Shown here piece by piece: positions 32,014-40,782 of a stretch of 42,913 bases of DNA (position 1 is its first letter; each line of letters starts with the position of its first letter). The translations under genes and the position numbers were made by a program. Origin of the DNA: an uncultured bacterium (GTDB taxonomy: Bacteria; Cyanobacteriota; Vampirovibrionia; Gastranaerophilales; Gastranaerophilaceae); contig CACXCI010000058.1 in the NCBI GenBank assembly GCA_902766105.1, positions 1-42,913 of the forward strand. The letters are read 5' to 3'. The notes beneath the pieces are model-generated. The model worked only from the letters and a program-made list of their open reading frames with translations, searched no databases and was not told where the DNA came from.

Positions 32014-32560
32014 TACATTCTCCTTATTAATATATAGCGACATTTCGCCCTACCGTTTGTGTATATTGTAATACAAAAACAACAAAGCACAACGAAAATA
32101 ATTTTGAAAACAATTCATCTGCTGCTATACAAATAATTCTTGACAAATACCACGATTAATAACATAAATTATTCAAACAAATATTGACAAATTTGTTATG
32201 CAATAGAATTAGAGCCGTAGGGTAACTTCAGTCTACCATTTAATTTCCATTGTCGGTGTAGCAACGCTGACCTACTTTAGGAGAGGGTTAGGGTGAAGTA
32301 TGATTTTATTAAAATAAGATTCCTCCCAGATAAGGGAGGGTTGGTGGAGAGCGCTCTATAAATCATAAGATAGCACCCCTCTTTATCTCCCCCTTAGGGG
32401 AGATAATTGTTGGGTTTCACACGACTTTGCAATTCTTCTGGGTAAATATCATAATTATTTTGGCTGACACTCATAAAAAAGAATATTAGTTTTTTTATAT
32501 GTTTTATGATAGTATTTTTGTACTATGAGAATGAAAGGCTAGTCCTCAGAAAAGACTTTT
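32014..32560. other. 547-base gap with repeats
   Basis: Contains the pgi upstream region (32014-32210), hairpin repeat D copy 2 (32252-32271), and GAGAGGG/CTCCCCC-rich repeat material to about 32415. The end (32480-32560) is the promoter and leader of the glycosyltransferase gene. No RNA gene was seen. Confidence 0.6.
32252..32271 (+). repeat. Hairpin repeat D, copy 2
   Basis: GTCGGTGTAGCAACGCTGAC differs at 3 of 20 bases from copy 1 at 8318-8337, and most differences keep the hairpin pairing. It is again followed by family A-type GAGAGGG sequence. Confidence 0.6.
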
Positions 32561-33454
32561 TTGGTATTTAACACAGCCTGTTTTGGGGATGTTTTAGTTT
32601 GTAATACTTTAATTCAGAATATAAAGCTTGAATATCCTTTATCGAAAGTTATATTTATATGCGATAAAGCCTATGTAGATATCGCAAAATACCAAAAAGA
32701 TGTTGATGATGTTGTGGTTTTTGACAAAAATGGTGTAAATAAAGGTATTCTGGGGTTAATAAAATTTGTCATAGATTTCCCATACAAAAAACCATTTACC
32801 TCTTTTGTTACATATTCAAACATGAGAAATGTTATTTTGTCTTATCTTCTCGGGGCAAAACATGTATATGAAGGCAAAAAACCTCATGAAATCATGTCAA
32901 TGCCTTGTCGTATTGCAAGAATGTTGACAAAAATAACTCACAAACAGATTGTAAATTTACCTATAAAATATACTACGGACTCAGAAATCCCTGAACAATT
33001 CAAAACTATTTTTAATGATTCAAAAAATTGTTTAGTATTTGTCCCTATCTCAAAAAATCCGGAAAAAGATATGCCTCTTGAGGTTGCAACAGATGTAATT
33101 AAAAAATTGTCTGACAAATTTAAGGTTATTTACACAGGTGCAGGTGATAAATCAGTAAATTTTGCAAATAAATTAAAAGAAAATGGTGCAGATTTTGTAG
33201 ATTTAACAAATAAAACTTCTTTTCAAGATTTGGCAAGAATTATAAAAAAATGTTCAGTTGTTTTAAGTGTTGATACCGGAACTATGCATTTGGCATACGC
33301 ACTTGAGGTGCCTACGGTATGCGTGTTCTATAGAAAAACTACCGTAAAATATTGGGCGCCGGATCCAAATGTCTATAAAAACGTAGTAATCATTGATAAT
33401 GAATACACTCCGGATAACATGTATTCTGCGGTAATGAAAATCAAAAAGCACTAA
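32561..33454 (+). CDS. Family 9 glycosyltransferase (heptosyltransferase-like)
   Basis: A 297-residue ADP-heptose:LPS heptosyltransferase-type protein. The N-terminal fold starts directly with VFNTACFGDVLVCNTLIQNI (the GDVL motif) and the C-terminal nucleotide-sugar half shows VFVPISKNPEKDMPLEVA, VIYTGAGDK and VLSVDTGTMHLAYALEVPTV. Family 9 enzymes add sugars to the lipopolysaccharide core, which supports a diderm envelope. The only in-frame start is TTG at 32561 with weak AGAAAAG upstream. An in-frame ATG at 32525 is followed by a TAG after five codons (see findings), so the start is uncertain. It stands alone, not in an LPS gene cluster. Confidence 0.85.
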   Translation: MVFNTACFGDVLVCNTLIQNIKLEYPLSKVIFICDKAYVDIAKYQKDVDDVVVFDKNGVNKGILGLIKFVIDFPYKKPFTSFVTYSNMRNVILSYLLGAKHVYEGKKPHEIMSMPCRIARMLTKITHKQIVNLPIKYTTDSEIPEQFKTIFNDSKNCLVFVPISKNPEKDMPLEVATDVIKKLSDKFKVIYTGAGDKSVNFANKLKENGADFVDLTNKTSFQDLARIIKKCSVVLSVDTGTMHLAYALEVPTVCVFYRKTTVKYWAPDPNVYKNVVIIDNEYTPDNMYSAVMKIKKH

Positions 33455-33542
33455 GACTATAAAATTTATTAATATAATACCAGCAAGTACCAGATTTAAT
33501 TATACACCGAAGAGGTTTCTACAACTGTTCTTATAGTTTTAC

Positions 33543-33571
33543 TTGAATATTGTATCTGCATACCGTATAAT
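33543..33571 (+). promoter_or_regulatory. Promoter of the HD-domain gene
   Basis: TTGAAT (33543-33548), 17-base spacer, TATAAT (33566-33571); the ATG is 31 bases further on. Confidence 0.75.
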
Positions 33572-33602
33572 ATTAATAATCAGAGATAATTAGGAAAATA
33601 TT

Positions 33603-34409
33603 ATGAAATCAGTAAAAGAAATTGCTACAGAGTCAAAAATTCAAGATAAGCTAAAAAACAATCCACTTTGTCTTGAGCTTGTAAAATTTTTATTTGCAGA
33701 CGAAGAATTACAAGAAATGCAGGAATATGCCAACAATGTTTCTATAAGACGCTTAGGCTACAATGACCACGGACCTGTTCACATGAGGCAAGTCGTAACA
33801 AATGCGATAAAAATGCTTAACATATTGCACGATTGCTGTATCCCGACTTCATTAGAACAAGAAGAAATGGGTTCATTCGAAGACAGTATGTGCGGGGTTA
33901 TTATGGCAGGTATGATGCACGATTTGGGCATGGCAATAGGCAGACAAGAACATGAAAGAATGTCTGCTCTTTTAGCTCAACCAATTATAGACAGAGCTTT
34001 AAAACATATTTATCCTGACAACTTGCACAAAAGAGTAATAATAAAATCAATTACAACAGAAGCAATCGTAGGCCACATGTCCTCAAGAAAAATTCACTCT
34101 ATTGAGGCTGGGATTATCTTAATTGCAGATGGCTGCGATATGACAAAAGGCAGAGCAAGAATCCCTATGGCAATAAATACAACTCCGAAAGTCGGAGATA
34201 TTCATAAATATTCCGCAAACGCAATAAATAAAATATCAATCCAGACTGGAAACAGAAAACCTATAAAAATTGATGTAGAAATGTCAGGCGATGTAGGATT
34301 TTTCCAGATTGAAGAAGTTTTACTAGAAAAAATTAACGCAAGTCCCGCAAAAAAATATGTTGAATTGTATGCAGGAGTGACCGGTCAAGAACGCAAGTGC
34401 TATTTATAA
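33603..34409 (+). CDS. HD-domain phosphohydrolase
   Basis: A 268-residue protein of the HD superfamily of metal-dependent phosphohydrolases. Ligands in order: H56 or H60 (NDHGPVHMRQV), HD at 106-107 (GMMHDLGMAIGRQEHE), H158 (IVGHMSSRKIHS) and D176/D179 (ILIADGCDMTKGRARIP). The C-terminal domain (from about 200) is an added beta-rich region. Substrate, possibly a nucleotide or cyclic nucleotide, cannot be told. The start has AGGAAAA 6 bases upstream. It has its own promoter and is followed, after a repeat, by a TPR gene. Confidence 0.85.
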   Translation: MKSVKEIATESKIQDKLKNNPLCLELVKFLFADEELQEMQEYANNVSIRRLGYNDHGPVHMRQVVTNAIKMLNILHDCCIPTSLEQEEMGSFEDSMCGVIMAGMMHDLGMAIGRQEHERMSALLAQPIIDRALKHIYPDNLHKRVIIKSITTEAIVGHMSSRKIHSIEAGIILIADGCDMTKGRARIPMAINTTPKVGDIHKYSANAINKISIQTGNRKPIKIDVEMSGDVGFFQIEEVLLEKINASPAKKYVELYAGVTGQERKCYL

Positions 34410-34422
34410 AACTACAAAATTT

Positions 34423-34449
34423 TGTCATTCTGAATTTATTTCAGAATCT
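34423..34449 (+). repeat. Dispersed palindromic repeat, family B
   Basis: TGTCATTCTGAATTTATTTC then AGAATCT, with TTCTGAA/TTCAGAA arms. It lies between the HD and TPR genes; relatives are at 1712-1740 and 16330-16352. Confidence 0.7.
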
Positions 34450-34475
34450 TAAAATTTTGTCTAATATGAGGTTAA

Positions 34476-34958
34476 ATGAACGATTTTAAATATTATTTAG
34501 ATAACGGTATATTTGATATTCAAGATGGGAAATTCAAAGAAGCAATTGAAAAAATTGACAAATCTATTGATTTAAAAAATGATTTTGAGATTTCTTATTT
34601 TTATCGAGCTGTCGCAAACCAAGCATTGAAAAATTATGATGATGCCATGCTTGACTATACAAAAGCCCTAAAAATTAACGACAAAATGACAGATGCCTAT
34701 TACAATATGGCAGAAATCATTTTAACCAGAAAAGATATTATAAATCCAAATATTTTAAAAGCTGTAGAATATCTTGAAAAAGCACTGGAATTGGATGATA
34801 AATTTATTGATGCGCTGTTTGCAATGGCTGCGGCTTATAAAAAACTTGGTAAATACCACCAAGCTTTGGAATATTTAGAAAAACTTTTACAAATTGAACC
34901 CCAAGCAGTCAACGCACGAGCTTTGAAAAAATTAATTTTGCAAAAATACATTATTTAA
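34476..34958 (+). CDS. Tetratricopeptide repeat protein
   Basis: A 160-residue all-helical protein with about four TPR units (residues 4-37, 38-71, 72-113 with an insertion, 114-147). Typical words are ISYFYRAVANQALKNYDDAM, DYTKALKIN, AVEYLEKALELDDKFIDALF and YKKLGKYHQALEYLEKLL. TPRs mediate protein contacts; no other domain or signal peptide is present. GAGG lies 4 bases before the ATG. Its partner is unknown. Confidence 0.85.
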   Translation: MNDFKYYLDNGIFDIQDGKFKEAIEKIDKSIDLKNDFEISYFYRAVANQALKNYDDAMLDYTKALKINDKMTDAYYNMAEIILTRKDIINPNILKAVEYLEKALELDDKFIDALFAMAAAYKKLGKYHQALEYLEKLLQIEPQAVNARALKKLILQKYII

Positions 34959-34976
34959 TAATAAGTTTTTATTATA

Positions 34977-35654
34977 CTATTTAACTATTAATAAAAATAA
35001 CATCAAAAATATTGCTACTACTGAGAAAAATCCGACAACATACCAATATGGAGATATCTTTGGCGGTTTTGGAGAAGATTTCATCTCAGACTGCTGCGGT
35101 TTTTTGTATTTTGCTTGTTTTGATTTTTTTAAAGAGTTTTTGGTATTGAAATCATCTTCTCCTGAATACTTGCCCTTTGCTTTTTGGTACTCTTTGGCAA
35201 GCTTTCTGTTCTTCTTACCGGTTGCTAATAAGTCAATGTCAAAATGTAAATCAAAATTATCTTTGGGTGCTTTTTTTATATATACAGAATAATTTATCGC
35301 AATTTCAAATGCTCGTTGCAAACATTCCAAAGCCGTTATCCCGCTTTTACTAACTTTTGAAGAATGTACACTTTCGTTTCCGCATTTTTTTAAGAAATAC
35401 AAATCATCAATAAATTCTTTCTCTTCCGCAGAGCCGTTTGAATTATCCTTCAGCGTTGCCAACATTTGATCAAATGTTTCTTCTGTTGTTCTTAATGAGC
35501 CAAGGGTATTTTTGCAGACGTTTTCGGCAAATTTTCTTGTCTGGCTTATACATTGGTCATAATATTCATCCCGATACAAAAGTTCGGCATCAGAAATTAT
35601 TTCATATAAATTTTTATCGGCATTTCGTAAAAAATCAAAATTCGTAACCACCAA
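34977..35654 (-). CDS. DUF4145-like protein with C-terminal membrane anchor
   Basis: A 225-residue protein. Residues 20-125 (DEYYDQCISQTRKFAENVCK, TFDQMLATLKDN, and FLKKCGNESVHSSKVSKSG) match the helical DUF4145 pattern, found at the start of some restriction subunits and as a free domain. A basic linker (150-195) leads to a single C-terminal membrane segment (YVVGFFSVVAIFLMLFLLIV), so the domain is cytoplasmic and tail-anchored. Convergent with the TPR gene. Function unknown. Confidence 0.7.
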   Translation of the reverse strand: MVVTNFDFLRNADKNLYEIISDAELLYRDEYYDQCISQTRKFAENVCKNTLGSLRTTEETFDQMLATLKDNSNGSAEEKEFIDDLYFLKKCGNESVHSSKVSKSGITALECLQRAFEIAINYSVYIKKAPKDNFDLHFDIDLLATGKKNRKLAKEYQKAKGKYSGEDDFNTKNSLKKSKQAKYKKPQQSEMKSSPKPPKISPYWYVVGFFSVVAIFLMLFLLIVK

Positions 35655-35674
35655 ACTATCCTTCCTTATAATAA

Positions 35675-36613
35675 TTATAAGCTGTATCTTGTTTTAAAAT
35701 ATTCAATTGTCTTAACAAGACCGTCCTGAACCTTAATTTCAGGCTGCCAATTTAATTTTTCTTTAGCAAGAGTTATGTCAGGTTTTCTTCTTGTCGGATC
35801 ATCAGAAGGTAAAGGCTTATAAACAATTTTAGAAGAAGAACCCGTCAATTCAATAATCATCTTTGCAAGCTCTGAAATTGTATATTCTCCGGGGTTACCT
35901 ATATTTACCGGACCGATAAAATTATCTTTATTATTCATCATTCTCATAATACATTCAACCGTATCATCTACATAACAAAAAGATCTTGTTTGAGAACCGT
36001 CGCCATATATTGTAATATCTTCTCCGCTTAGTGCCTGAACAATAAAGTTTGATACAACTCTACCATCATTTTTCTCCATATTAACACCATAGGTGTTAAA
36101 TATTCTGATAATTCTAATATCCACATTGTATTGCTTGTTATAACATATAGCCAAAGTTTCAGCACATCGCTTGCCTTCATCATAACAGCTTCTGACCCCG
36201 ATTGGATTAACATTCCCCCAATAGGATTCAACCTGAGGATGAACCAAAGGATCTCCATACACCTCAGATGTTGAAGCCTGCAAAATTGTGGCATTGTATT
36301 TTTGCGCTAATTTTAAAGCATTAGTAATTCCAAGGACAGATGTTTCCACGGTTTTTACAGGGTCATACTGATAATTTGGCGGACTTGCAGGACATGCTAA
36401 ATTATATATTTGATCAACCTCAAAATCATAAGGATAAATTACATCATTTTCAACAAATCTGAATTTCGGATTTCCGACAAAATCCTTGATATTTTCATAA
36501 CGACCTGTAAATAAATTATCCAAACATATTACATAATTATCCTGTTCAAGTAATCTCGCACACAAATTACTGCCAATAAATCCGGCTCCACCCGTTACTA
36601 AAATCTTTTTCAA
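35675..36613 (-). CDS. UDP-glucuronate decarboxylase-like NAD-dependent sugar epimerase
   Basis: A 312-residue extended short-chain dehydrogenase. NAD motif GGAGFIG (8-14), catalytic Y144-x3-K148 (SCYDEGKRC), and the hallmark words of UDP-xylose synthases: [20 protein letters not shown] (73-92), [19 protein letters not shown] (125-143) and [14 protein letters not shown]. It probably converts UDP-glucuronate to UDP-xylose for surface polysaccharide. No glycosyltransferase or Wzx/Wzy genes are adjacent. The start has GAGG about 12 bases upstream. Confidence 0.88.
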   Translation of the reverse strand: MKKILVTGGAGFIGSNLCARLLEQDNYVICLDNLFTGRYENIKDFVGNPKFRFVENDVIYPYDFEVDQIYNLACPASPPNYQYDPVKTVETSVLGITNALKLAQKYNATILQASTSEVYGDPLVHPQVESYWGNVNPIGVRSCYDEGKRCAETLAICYNKQYNVDIRIIRIFNTYGVNMEKNDGRVVSNFIVQALSGEDITIYGDGSQTRSFCYVDDTVECIMRMMNNKDNFIGPVNIGNPGEYTISELAKMIIELTGSSSKIVYKPLPSDDPTRRKPDITLAKEKLNWQPEIKVQDGLVKTIEYFKTRYSL

Positions 36614-36683
36614 TTCCTCAACTTCCTACTTATAAAATCACTAAATCATTATCACATTAATTATAATTGTTATCAAGCATATT

Positions 36684-37244
36684 TTATAAATGTCTGAATA
36701 AGTTTTTTGTTTTGTGCCACAATGCACTAAATATATTTTTATATTTTGCACATTCAGGATCTAACAAATACAAATGTCCGTCTTTTGAAATTCCTATTTG
36801 ATGAACATCAAAACTATCTAAATCAGAGGGTTTATAGCCTTTTGATTTTATTATATCCATAATTTCCAAAACAAAACCATCAGAAAGACCATGTTGATAT
36901 AATTTTTCTTCAATATAATACCTTACACCCCCAACTTTTCCCATTTTATATATCGGGACATCAAATTCTTCAATCGGACGCTTTAATGGGAAATGACTCC
37001 CTTCTGTCAATTTTAAAATATTACCGTCAGGTGTTTCAAAAACAACTGCTGAAGAACCTTTTGCGACATATTTTTTAACCGGCATTGATGCAAGTTCTTT
37101 ATCCTTTTTGATTTCTTTTTCAAAATAATCAAATTTTTCATCAGGGACAATAAAGCGATGCTCATAATTTTTACGCTCATTCAAGGCTTGAAGTAATGTT
37201 ATAGGGGTTTTATATTCTATTTCTGATGAAAATACAGGATTCAT
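36684..37244 (-). CDS. Small kinase-fold-like protein
   Basis: About 186 residues from ATG at 37244; a TTG at 37271 would add nine residues, and neither start has a good ribosome site. Kinase-like features, numbered from the longer form: a glycine/serine loop AKGSSAVVFETPDGNILKLT (70-89) with K87, a YIEEKL hinge, and a catalytic region FDVHQIGISKDGHLYLLDPE (154-173), where DxH and the later DPE match the HRD-like and DFG-like positions of minimal kinases. The lobes are very short. It is divergent from another kinase-like gene 95 bases away. Activity unproven. Confidence 0.6.
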   Translation of the reverse strand: MNPVFSSEIEYKTPITLLQALNERKNYEHRFIVPDEKFDYFEKEIKKDKELASMPVKKYVAKGSSAVVFETPDGNILKLTEGSHFPLKRPIEEFDVPIYKMGKVGGVRYYIEEKLYQHGLSDGFVLEIMDIIKSKGYKPSDLDSFDVHQIGISKDGHLYLLDPECAKYKNIFSALWHKTKNLFRHL

Positions 37245-37339
37245 ATTCGTTATAAAACTCGTAAAAATCAAAAATTGCCATTATTAGCAAAAAAAATTTT
37301 TATACACGTTATACATAATAAATTAAAAGAAATTTCAAA

Positions 37340-38443
37340 ATGAATATTACAAGACTTACAATCACAAGCAATAACCAAATTATAAATAACCCCACCCAAA
37401 AACGGCTTTTAAACCGAGAAACGGGTGCTACACAAAATAGTATTATACATACCCAAAAGCCAATTATATATCAAAACCAATATATAACAGATACGTTTTC
37501 TTTCACCTCACAAACAAATTATGTGGAAAAACTCATTACACATATTGATAAATTACTGAAAAACCCACATCAATTGACAGAAAAAGAAGATTACGCAATT
37601 CGTGGGATTATACAATCTGCACTTGATACGATAAAACAGAAAGAAAATATTATCGGTGCAGGTTTTCATGAAACCGTATACAGATTAAATGATAAATATG
37701 TGGCAAAATTACCGCCTTCAAAAAATGCTTATCAACTAAAAATATTTTGTCCAAAAGGAGAAATTCTAATACCGCAAAATCAATACAGCGATTTAACCAC
37801 ATACAAGGGAAATATATTATTACAAGTAGGAGATTTTAAAATTTTGGAAAATCTTGGCAGCCATACACCAGCAGGACTTCCAAGATCGGTAAAACCAACA
37901 GATTGCCACAAGTATTATGTCCATGAATATTTACCAAAATTTGCACAAGTTTCACAGGAAAACTATAATGCTCTGCTGGAAGATTGCGGAAGGCTTAATG
38001 ACAGATACTATACCAGCGGAAGCTATCATCTGTTTGATAGTGTAAATCCAAATAATATTGTTCTGAAAGATGGCAAATTATATTGGGTTGATGTAATAAA
38101 CACTTCGCAAAATAATTGGAATTCAATGACAGATATACTTGATATAATGCTTGATACATATTCTGTCGGAAGAACAGTACATTATGGGTATGGAGAATCT
38201 CTTATTCACGCAAAAACTATTTTTAAAAAAATCATTGTTGCAGGAATGAATGCAGACATACCCGTTTGTGGAACATCATATTTTACCAATGAAATTTGGC
38301 GGGAATTAGTCAAAAATCTGAAAATTAAAGTCCCCGCAAAGGATGTAGTCAATAATCTGCAAGAAATATACAAAACAGACAGCCGAGAATTAAGAGTTGA
38401 AAAAACAGTTGAATACATTGATTCACTCTTTAAACAAAACTAA
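37340..38443 (+). CDS. Kinase-fold-like protein with disordered N-terminal leader
   Basis: A 367-residue protein. Residues 1-57 are a polar leader ending ITDTFSFTSQ. A kinase-like domain follows: glycine loop IGAGFHETVYRLNDKYVAKL (105-124) with K123, hinge YYVHEYLP (192-199), catalytic loop HLFDSVNPNNIVLKDGKLYW (230-249) with D233 and N238, and metal aspartate D251 in WVDV. These match the HxDxxPxN...D pattern of aminoglycoside/protein kinase-like folds. The C-terminal 100 residues are helical. Target unknown; possibly an effector or a small-molecule kinase. Confidence 0.65.
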   Translation: MNITRLTITSNNQIINNPTQKRLLNRETGATQNSIIHTQKPIIYQNQYITDTFSFTSQTNYVEKLITHIDKLLKNPHQLTEKEDYAIRGIIQSALDTIKQKENIIGAGFHETVYRLNDKYVAKLPPSKNAYQLKIFCPKGEILIPQNQYSDLTTYKGNILLQVGDFKILENLGSHTPAGLPRSVKPTDCHKYYVHEYLPKFAQVSQENYNALLEDCGRLNDRYYTSGSYHLFDSVNPNNIVLKDGKLYWVDVINTSQNNWNSMTDILDIMLDTYSVGRTVHYGYGESLIHAKTIFKKIIVAGMNADIPVCGTSYFTNEIWRELVKNLKIKVPAKDVVNNLQEIYKTDSRELRVEKTVEYIDSLFKQN

Positions 38444-38449
38444 ATTCTA

Positions 38450-40252
38450 TTATTTTTTCGTTTTATAAGGAATATTGTATTTACATTTTAATGCTACTTG
38501 ATAATCATAATCCGATTTCCCGAAAGCATTAAATTTTGTACATCCTGCCTCTAGTCCCAAATCAACATTTTTCATACTGTAATTTACGCTTGTTTCAGCA
38601 TAAGCCAAATTCATGGCATTTGTTCTTACTAAGCCTGCATTAACACCGGCAGAAAACTTGATTTTCGGATTTACATATCCGCCATTAAATACTACATATT
38701 GGGTATCCTTAGGCTTATGACCATTTGCAACAACCCTATTATTAACTGCATACAATGATGCATTTACTGATTGACCGTCACTCCAATTCTTTTCGAATTT
38801 TGACGCAACCCCTAATATTCCTTCAAGAGATTCAGTACTCTCGTCTGTAGGAGGGTTATAGTCATACACCCCAAGCACAGGTGCTATAACAAAATTTGTA
38901 TCTTGATCATCTTTTTTTGTTAGACCAAACCCGTATTCACTAATAAATCCGCATTTTGTATTATCATATTCAAAATCAAGATCAAATCCTCTGCCGTTTT
39001 TACCAACAGTTTTTTGCCCAAGTTCATCTGCCTGCGCCATTACTGATTTTCTCAATTCATTTTCTTCACCCGAATCCATCGCTGAATTTACTGTAATATT
39101 ACTGTTATATGTAGCTTGAGAAATATTACTGTCATTTCTGTCAAATAAGCTTAATTTCAATTTCATTCTACTTTTCACAGTGCTTTCACCTGTTTCGGAA
39201 TTTTTTGAGACCACGGTACGACGCATTAAATTACCTGAAATTCCTGTCGGTAAATTTTTTGCTGTTATATACTGATCATGAACTTGAGTATTATCTTCCG
39301 TTACAACAGAGTTAACTCCGGCGCCATATATAAACTCTTTTGTTTTTAAACGGGCATCAACAACAACGCTGCCTGTTTTTACTGTTTTTGAACCAAAGTC
39401 TGATTTTGCAGGAACTTCATTATTTGAAGGCTCCTGTTCGGTAAAATTAATATCAAATTTTTCCTCTCCGGTTGAATGAGTATTCTGGTAGCCAAATGAA
39501 GCTCCGGCTACTATACCAAAAGTTTTTCCTTTATTTTGCCAAGAGTTTACGACATCGGCTTGGTATGTTTGAGATTTTTCGCCATGTCCTCTTTCAAGAT
39601 AAACACTTGCAGAACCGGAAATCATACCGGATTCGGGAAGCTCAGTTGTCAAAAAATCAATGTGCTTTTGTCCGGCAGCATCAATATCTTCCATTACCTC
39701 AACGAAATCACTTGCTTCTGCAACCCGTTCTGTTTGCGGCTCACTCATTGGCAACCCTTTTGACGATGCGTTACCTAAGCTAAGCAATTTTGTATATGAC
39801 CCGCTAACCGTTGATTTTGGGTTTGTAAAACCTTTCTTGGTCTTTGTTGATTTTTTATCTCCGGCATGCTTTGATGCAGCCTGCGCATCAGCAGGCTTTT
39901 GGGTGTCTTTTTCGTCATCTGTTTTATCTTCTTGAGGTGAATTTTCAACTTGAACATTTTCAGATACTGAAGTTTCAGGCTCAACTTCTGCTTGTGCATC
40001 ATAGTTTTGAGCAGCACCATTTGTCGTTGTCCCCTCGGTATTTACATCAGATTGAGCCGTATCGGTAGTTGTGGTACGCTCTAAATCAAACCCTTTTATA
40101 GGTGCTTCGGCATCAACTTTTTTATCAGGAACAACAGGAACAGGTGTTACTGCCTTTTTGGTTGTTTTTTGATTACACTCGCTGTTTTTTTCCTCATATT
40201 GCGCATAATCGTTTGCCTGTGCAAACGATACACTTAAATTATTATTAGCCAT
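38450..40252 (-). CDS. 600-residue protein: disordered N-terminus, beta-rich possible barrel C-terminus
   Basis: Not recognised. Residues 1-160 are low-complexity (threonine, glutamate, alanine; TTTTDTAQ, EPETSVSENVQ, KKSTKTKKG). From about 210 on, alternating polar/hydrophobic strands with short turns appear (SGSASVYLERGHG, GIVAGASFGYQNTH, SVNASLYAVNNRVV, FSAGVNAGLVRTN, DLGLEAGCTKF), and the end YQVALKCKYNIPY resembles a terminal barrel strand. Yet the N-terminus MANNNLSVSFAQANDYA is not a signal peptide. GGGGAAAAATG is the ribosome site, directly after a perfect 13-base palindrome. Confidence 0.6.
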   Translation of the reverse strand: MANNNLSVSFAQANDYAQYEEKNSECNQKTTKKAVTPVPVVPDKKVDAEAPIKGFDLERTTTTDTAQSDVNTEGTTTNGAAQNYDAQAEVEPETSVSENVQVENSPQEDKTDDEKDTQKPADAQAASKHAGDKKSTKTKKGFTNPKSTVSGSYTKLLSLGNASSKGLPMSEPQTERVAEASDFVEVMEDIDAAGQKHIDFLTTELPESGMISGSASVYLERGHGEKSQTYQADVVNSWQNKGKTFGIVAGASFGYQNTHSTGEEKFDINFTEQEPSNNEVPAKSDFGSKTVKTGSVVVDARLKTKEFIYGAGVNSVVTEDNTQVHDQYITAKNLPTGISGNLMRRTVVSKNSETGESTVKSRMKLKLSLFDRNDSNISQATYNSNITVNSAMDSGEENELRKSVMAQADELGQKTVGKNGRGFDLDFEYDNTKCGFISEYGFGLTKKDDQDTNFVIAPVLGVYDYNPPTDESTESLEGILGVASKFEKNWSDGQSVNASLYAVNNRVVANGHKPKDTQYVVFNGGYVNPKIKFSAGVNAGLVRTNAMNLAYAETSVNYSMKNVDLGLEAGCTKFNAFGKSDYDYQVALKCKYNIPYKTKK

Positions 40253-40260
40253 TTTTCCCC

Positions 40261-40291
40261 GTGTTTTATATATCTTTTATATATAAAACAC
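40261..40291. promoter_or_regulatory. Perfect 13-base palindrome in the leader of the 600-residue gene
   Basis: GTGTTTTATATAT-CTTTT-ATATATAAAACAC lies 8-39 bases upstream of the ATG, ending next to the GGGG ribosome site. It could be an operator or an RNA hairpin affecting translation. No T-run follows on the minus strand, so it is not a terminator for upstream genes. Confidence 0.55.
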
Positions 40292-40353
40292 TAGCGGGTT
40301 TTAAAATTGCGTAATTTTTACAATTTGTTATATTTTTAAACCATATAAAAACA

Positions 40354-40390
40354 AAAATAGGACAATATCAATAAATTGTCCTATTTTAAG
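40354..40390 (-). terminator. Terminator of the DUF378-like gene
   Basis: AAAATAGGACAAT (40354-40366) pairs with ATTGTCCTATTTT (40375-40387); on the minus strand it ends CTATTTTTG. Confidence 0.88.
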
Positions 40391-40400
40391 CTTTAACTTT

Positions 40401-40607
40401 CTATATATCTGTATTTAAAAATATATCCCTATTGACAAACAAAAGAATCAATGCGCTGACCCCAACAAGAGCGTATACAATCCTTGATAACAGGCTCATT
40501 TCACCAAATATTGAAGCTACTAAGTCATATCCGAAAAATCCGACCAAACCCCAATTGATTGCACCTATAATAACCAAAATGTAACTGATAATTCTTAAAA
40601 TATACAT
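40401..40607 (-). CDS. DUF378-family small membrane protein
   Basis: A 68-residue protein with two membrane segments (ILRIISYILVIIGAINWGLV and SRIVYALVGVSALILLFV). The motif GAINWGLVGFFGYDLVASIF is typical of the DUF378 family (Bacillus YuzA type), whose function is unknown. The start at 40607 is chosen for GGAGG 4 bases upstream; an ATG at 40658 would add 17 polar residues. It is alone between two terminators or promoters. Confidence 0.85.
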   Translation of the reverse strand: MYILRIISYILVIIGAINWGLVGFFGYDLVASIFGEMSLLSRIVYALVGVSALILLFVNRDIFLNTDI

Positions 40608-40782
40608 AAAACCTCCGTTTCTTACTGCTATATTATTCTCCGGAAAATACCACCGCACATTCCCCAGCCGAGCAATATCCGACGAATGTAAATAATTATA
40701 AATAAATTATCCTCATATAAATATTTATGCTAATATGTAAGCATAACTTAGGGGTACACTTATAGAAAAGGAGAGAAAAAAC

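Noticed and set aside
32540-32542. TAG recoding in the glycosyltransferase
   Set aside because: Other genes here end in TAG (for example the membrane protein at 24241 and the small toxin-like ORF) without sensible read-through, so a changed code is unlikely.
39472-40068. Several overlapping frames opposite and within the 600-residue gene
   Set aside because: They are shadows of low-complexity coding DNA on the other frame or strand; none has a ribosome site.
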